Of a stretch of 64,000 bases of DNA, positions 59,238-64,000 are shown piece by piece. How positions within the stretch are numbered: position 1 is the stretch's first letter; each line of letters starts with the position of its first letter. The position numbers and the translations under genes were made by a program. The notes under the pieces were generated by a model. It was not told the origin of the DNA and did no database searches. It saw only the letters and a program-made list of their open reading frames with translations. Source of the DNA: Filosporella fistucella (lineage: Eukaryota > Ascomycota > Leotiomycetes > Helotiales); assembly GCA_030077755.1 (NCBI GenBank), contig JAQJZZ010000005.1, positions 1,550,001 to 1,614,000 of the forward strand. Direction: 5' to 3'.

Positions 59238-60597
59238 ATTGACTGATTATGCAGGATTGATCAAGGTATGCGATTTGTTTCTTTGAGTTCGTGGAGTGAG
59301 GCTATTCGGGAGGAGAGCTGAAAACGATTGCCGAGGTGTCGTCACCGGGGGTATGCGATTGAATTGGCGGAGTGGAAGATAAAGAGTTGCCGAAGGGTAG
59401 TTGATCGTAAATGTTGAGAGGCGTTGAGGATGTAGCAAGCGTTCGCAAAGTCGAGAGTCGAGGATGGTCAAAGGAGCGTACGGAGTATGGATTATTACAG
59501 AGCAAGGTTGGCGCAAGCGTGATGCGCGAGATCAGGATCTGGGCTGGGTGGTCTGTGTCTGTGTCGTCGGGCCCTTTCATGAACAGGCTTAGGGCGCCGA
59601 TTCTGAAGTGGACCAGCCAAATGAGGTTACATTAGCCACCGCTGCGAAATTTATAATTCTTTATGCCCAAAACATTAATTTTAAAGTTGAGATTAAGATT
59701 TTGTTCTAAATATGCAGTTTCAATAATCAATTGTTTTATTGTTTGTGTGCTTTGGAGTACTTGAGGCTGTTGTTATTTCTAGTCTCATGTAAGGAGAGAG
59801 CGAGAGTTACATTTATATTACCGACAAAAGATAGTCAAGGAATGTCATGCAGATGCAGATGCACTATCGAATCATTCCTCCGCCACCATCTTCTTCTTCT
59901 TCTCTTCCTTCTCATGACTTCTCAAGCTTCTATCTGCACGTTCCGTCTTTTGCTTCTGCACATAGTCAGCAATACGGGTTATGCATGATGTTATACTATT
60001 TATACCGGTTTTATGCATGATTTTGAGCCTTTGAGGACTCGACAGCCATGCATGTTTTGCGACGGATGATCGCCGCATGGAGCTGAGTCTAGAATGGGTT
60101 AGAACCGGGTATCTTCCCCGATAAGAACACATCATTTAAGTTTTTTTCTCTCCATTCTCTCCAGCATTTTCGATACATGCTTTTTGAAAATAGAGTTGAG
60201 GATTGTGAAGCTTTTGAAATGTCCATTGAAATCTCCAAGTGGTGTTTTACTTTCAAGACTTTGCTTGTTCTTCTTGTAGATACATAATGGCTTATCCTGG
60301 AACAGTTTCCGTCGGCATTGGTATCACATGACGCAACACTGGGTGCAAAATGCCTTAAATTTTCTGACCAGGAGGAATGTAGCCATCAGGAGAACGGCGA
60401 TATCCATAGTTCTTGGTACATCATTTCATTTGTTCCATTTGCCACAATCTTTTCTTTACATAAATGTACCTGACCAGAGGTGTTTTCGGAGAGTCACATG
60501 AGGTTACTAAATCGGGGAGGTAGGCCCTTGATCTTTGAAACAGTGGTTGAGTGATATATTTGCTTCTAGTAAGTTACGAAATCCCTTCTAAGTACTT
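59238..60597. other. Intergenic, about 1.4 kb
   Basis: Promoter of rho3 and 3' region of the SDR gene. A minus-strand 92-codon Ser/Thr/Pro-rich frame at 59302-59580 could be a leader ORF or chance; a (TTC)n-type run occurs near 59888-59910. No gene supported. Confidence 0.5.
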
Positions 60598-61618
60598 TCA
60601 AAGATAGGGCTTTCCTTCCGTGTGAGAAATAAAGATACCAGCGTATCCACCATCAACGGTAGCCTTATTCACAAGAGTTAAGACTGATTTGACGCTGTCT
60701 TCTGGCTTTCCAGGTCCTTGAAATGTGGGTGAATACTCCTTAAACTTCGCAAACATAGCCATAGCCAATTTCATGTCCTCTTCGGTTTCTATTGACGTGT
60801 CAGAATTAACACATCTGCGCTGTCAAGAGGGCTACCCACCAAGTTGAAGACTGCCGGTGTCTACAGCACCAGGGCATATAGCCATGACGAGCACACCCTG
60901 TGCACGGTACAAGGCGCTGAATTTGGCCACGGCCATGTTAAGGGCTGCTTTACTCATTGAATAACCTGTGGCTTGGTACATGTCGGCTTTGAGTGTCATC
61001 TCAGGGTCTGAGGCGCCGGTGGAGATTGCAATTACTTTCTTTGCGCGACCTTTCAAGATCAGAGGCATGAAAGCATTGAACAAATGGACGGGGCCGATAG
61101 TATTGACTCGGAAATGCTCAATCAAGTCTTCTTCGAGGGCTTTTGGATCCTTGCTCCTATGGAATAATTAACCCTGGTTCGTTGATTTCTTGTCACCCTG
61201 TCCATTACTTACAGAGTATCAAAGCCAACCAAGGCAGTCTTAGCTTGCAATGCAGCGTTGGCAATGATATAATCAAGAGTGCCATTCGTTCTCTGGGAAA
61301 CATACTCGGCTGCTTTCTTTGAAATATCGAATCAGCTTCGAGTTCGTGGTTGATTTTGCTTTGCATACCTTCAATGCATCTGGGTCTGTGGTGTCTGCTT
61401 CAATGATACTAATGTTTTCTCGGCCGATCTCAGAGGTAACCCTGGCCTGGACAGTAGCTTTATCGCGAACAAGGCCAAATATGGTGTTGGCTGGATTATC
61501 GGAGAGCTGGCGGAGGAACTCGAACTATCTGATAATTAGTTGCAGGCCTTGTATATATAAAATATGATGGACATACACCAAGGCCACGAGAAACTCCAGT
61601 AATGACGTAGGAAGACAT
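60598..61618 (-). CDS. Short-chain dehydrogenase/reductase
   Basis: Five exons (61618-61577, 61524-61369, 61316-61213, 61156-60840, 60788-60598) give 269 residues. The cofactor motif is VITGVSRGLG (residues 5-14, the TGxxxGxG variant of SDRs), then IIEADTTD, DYIIANAAL (NNAG equivalent), and the catalytic YSMSK within GYSMSKAALNMAV, followed by ICPGAVDTG. It is a classical cytosolic NAD(P)-dependent SDR of the C-factor-like group. The exon 4 donor may be GTGGGT or the GTAGCC three bases later; only the first keeps the frame. Substrate unknown. Confidence 0.87.
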
Positions 61619-62116
61619 TGGAATGGGAAGCGTATGATTTGAAGAATTGAGGACGATGGTTGAGATTTAGGCAGACAATTGAATGATTCAAAGAAGTCGT
61701 TCTGAGGATTTATGCACGGAAAAGAGACGCAGCAGACAGAGAGTGTACTTATATTCATCTGAGCCCATCTTTAGAGACTTGTTTGTTTGTTTTCGATTTC
61801 AAATCTGATCTATTCAATTATCATGTTAGATGTCGTCTGTATAGAATCTCTGGAATGAAGGTCCACTTTAAACTGCCAAGATACAGAAAAGTTGCCGTTT
61901 CTCTCAACGCGGGAAGACAGGCGAGGATCATGATTGGAAATGCGGGAAAGGAGAGGCATCGGTGTTAAAGAAGCACCAATAGCTTATTCACACCCAGGAT
62001 TTGTCATCTCTACGTCAAGGCATCCTCACAGAATAATGGCAACTTTTTTGTACGTATGCGACTATTAAGTTTTGAATTATCAACTCAAAATGCTAGGGAG
62101 GCATTAATTGATCAGA

Positions 62117-64000
62117 ATGCGCTCAGATGAGTGTTGGGCTTGCAAAGGTAATGTCCCTCTCGAAGTGGAGTACATCTAGCTGCCCTGACTAATTAATCAA
62201 GCGCCGAAGACTCTCGTGCTACCTGCAATGGTCTACGCCCACGGTGTTCAAGGTGCGCGAAGTCCAATAAACCATGTCAATATGGATTGCGGCTGTCATG
62301 GCCGAAGGACAACAGTAAGAAACGGAGTTTGAGGCATTCCCCTCAACATGTAGCAAGGACTCTGGAAGGCTCAACACAAACGAGTTTTGTCCATGCGACA
62401 TTATGGGATATTCAATTTCACCATCACCTTCAGGTGAATCAAGGTATGCTCACTCAAAGCATTTCCCTATCATTGAACTAATTCTCTCGTGATAGGGCTT
62501 CGTAATCATAAGGTATTTGCCTTTCAAGGGCTCATTCCGGCCATCCCGCTTTCGTGGCTACCCGTCAATCTGCATTGCGATGAAAGAGAGCTTCTTGATC
62601 ACTGTAAATCCGACCCCAGCATGTCAAAGTCAAATCAGACTGACAATTACAGTTATAAATATGACATCTTCAACACTGGCCATCTTTGAAACTGACAGGA
62701 CCAAGTTTCTGAGTCTCCTTGTTCGTCTAGCCCTGTCTGATAATTCGCCGTCATCGATGGCCGTGTTACAATCGGCATTGGCGCTTTCGTCAATCCATCG
62801 ACATGGCCTGCAAGAAAATGTTTTCCGATTGAAGGCACGCGCTCTCCGCGCACTGGTTGTGTCTTCAGATCACAATATTAAGAGCTCAACAGTGATCCAG
62901 CATATTGCTGCTTGTATGATACTGTGCCACCTTGAGGTACGAGTTCTTCTATATGAGTATTTTTCTCCACCCTAAACAGCAATACAGATGGCCGGAATTC
63001 CAAATACAGTATCGGTCTGGTTCTGTAAGTGACGTGTGATCTCTGTATATCTCCTCCCTTTGCCTAAGATCATTCAACCGTCTACTATTAATAGTTCATC
63101 GGTACTATGCCACAAGCTAGAACCCAATTTTATCCATAACATTTCTAAGTGAAGTCTGAATTCTAGGTCATTTGAGAGAAGCTCGACAGTTAATTGACAA
63201 TGAGGGCCTTGAAAGTCAACAATTTCAAGGCGAATTTACCCAGCTTCTTAATTGGGTAGAGTACCACATGGTAATGAGTCGGTTCAGTCACCGACACTGG
63301 TACAAAGATGTGGAGCGTATTGAAGCAACCAAGAACCCCGATTCTGTTGAAAAGGGAACTTGTCACTCCAAAAAGGTTAGGTTGGAGAATGAAAGGATAC
63401 ACATATACGTTTTTGGTTATCTAACATGGAATAGGTCAAAATGGTATCGCACTACTCACATGAGATACTCCAGCTGCTCGGCGCCATGTTCGACATGATT
63501 CGACAACCGAAAGACACAGTATACCGCACAGACGAATACGAAGCTTCTCTGCGTTGTCTTGAAAATAGGATAAATAATGTGGCTTTGCAGCCACCCGAAA
63601 GTACACCTGATGTCACGTCCGTCCACACAGCATGGGTATCAACTCTTGAACTCTTCAAAATAGCCGCTCTAATTTACCTCAAAAGAGCCTCGAGAAACTT
63701 TTCGGGGAGCTCTTCTCACATCGATACAATGGTTCAGAGGGCTTACGTACTTCTCGACAACTTGGAGATCTTCCAACCGGCCTTTCCCCTCCTTATACTT
63801 GGATGTGAAGCTCGGACAGATGAGCGTAGGTTGAAGCTCCTGCTACACATTGAAAGTGCGATACAAACATCGAGTGCACGAGGCCTGAATGGACTGCAGG
63901 ACATTCTCCAGCGTATATGGGTTCAGGATGATCTTGCCGTCGATCACGAATTAGATTACTTGAGTAGGTTGGATGGTGTTATATCTTCTTACCAGATTAT
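62117..64000 (+). CDS. Zn2Cys6 transcription factor (partial, runs off window)
   Basis: Begins MRSDECWACK; an intron with an AAG acceptor then gives C-x2-C-x6-C-x6-C-x2-C-x6-C (ECWACK-DSRATCNGLRPRC, then SRCAKSNKPCQY). The loop between the second and third Cys is DSRAT and lacks the usual basic RR-K. The next part matches the fungal_trans_2 group: WLPVNLHCDERELLDHF (intron 62604-62652), INMTSSTLAIFE, LSLLVRLALSDNSPSS, VLQSALALSSIHRHGLQ, IQHIAACMILCHLE. After that come several small introns that I could not place with certainty, then HLREARQLIDNEG, FTQLLNWVEYHMVMSRFS and HEILQLLGAMFDMI to the window edge. Likely a nuclear regulator; targets unknown. Confidence 0.75.

Noticed and set aside
62489..62689. 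Apparent premature stop in the second Zn2Cys6 gene (frame ending FNTGHL)
   Set aside because: A normal intron at 62604-62652 restores the frame and gives the conserved DHFINMTSSTLAIFE sequence, so the gene is not broken here.

Overview
The window is nuclear DNA from a filamentous ascomycete (Pezizomycotina). Evidence: short introns of about 44-125 nt with GT...AG ends and CTAAC-like branch points, Zn2Cys6 regulators, a SAT4/PTH11-type rhodopsin-domain protein, several secondary-metabolism-type P450 and transporter genes, a 2EXR-domain protein and a GH55 glucanase. The style fits Leotiomycetes, but that is an inference from gene content only. I saw no rRNA, tRNA, CRISPR array or intact transposon. 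For most multi-exon genes the spliced lengths of my models close exactly in frame, which supports the exon boundaries given.

Layout. 1-13.8 kb: rhodopsin-domain membrane protein, P450, ABM-like protein, wrecked aldo-keto reductase, 14-TM DHA2 drug exporter, divergent QCR8, Zn2Cys6 regulator and a tubby/LOR-like unknown. 14.4-18.9 kb: a ten-exon gene for a 1356-residue protein with a cysteine cluster, P-loop GTPase, RING-like finger, patatin-like domain and coiled coil; both patatin catalytic motifs are altered. 19.4-25 kb: housekeeping-type genes (membrane-anchored thioredoxin, SPOUT methyltransferase, aquaglyceroporin) and a decayed secreted cysteine-rich gene. 26-31.9 kb: an acidic orphan protein, an intronless gene of five tandem SUMO-like domains, and a tryptophan-rich gene broken by a stop codon. 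32-44 kb: secreted beta-propeller, DHA1 exporter, dead BTB gene, amino-acid permease and long gene-poor gaps. 44.8-52 kb: a divergent methyltransferase/P450 pair and a 2EXR protein. 52.7-64 kb: GH55 glucanase, epoxide hydrolase, Rho3, a short-chain dehydrogenase and the 5' part of a second Zn2Cys6 regulator.

The two items most worth follow-up are the penta-SUMO-like gene (28782-30368), which looks like a polyubiquitin-style precursor or scaffold built from SUMO folds, and the GTPase/RING/patatin-like protein (14414-18939), which looks like a multidomain signalling or defence-type pseudo-phospholipase. Accessory character is also shown by at least three clear pseudogenes, a fourth likely one, and a divergent copy of a respiratory complex III subunit beside an exporter and a regulator.
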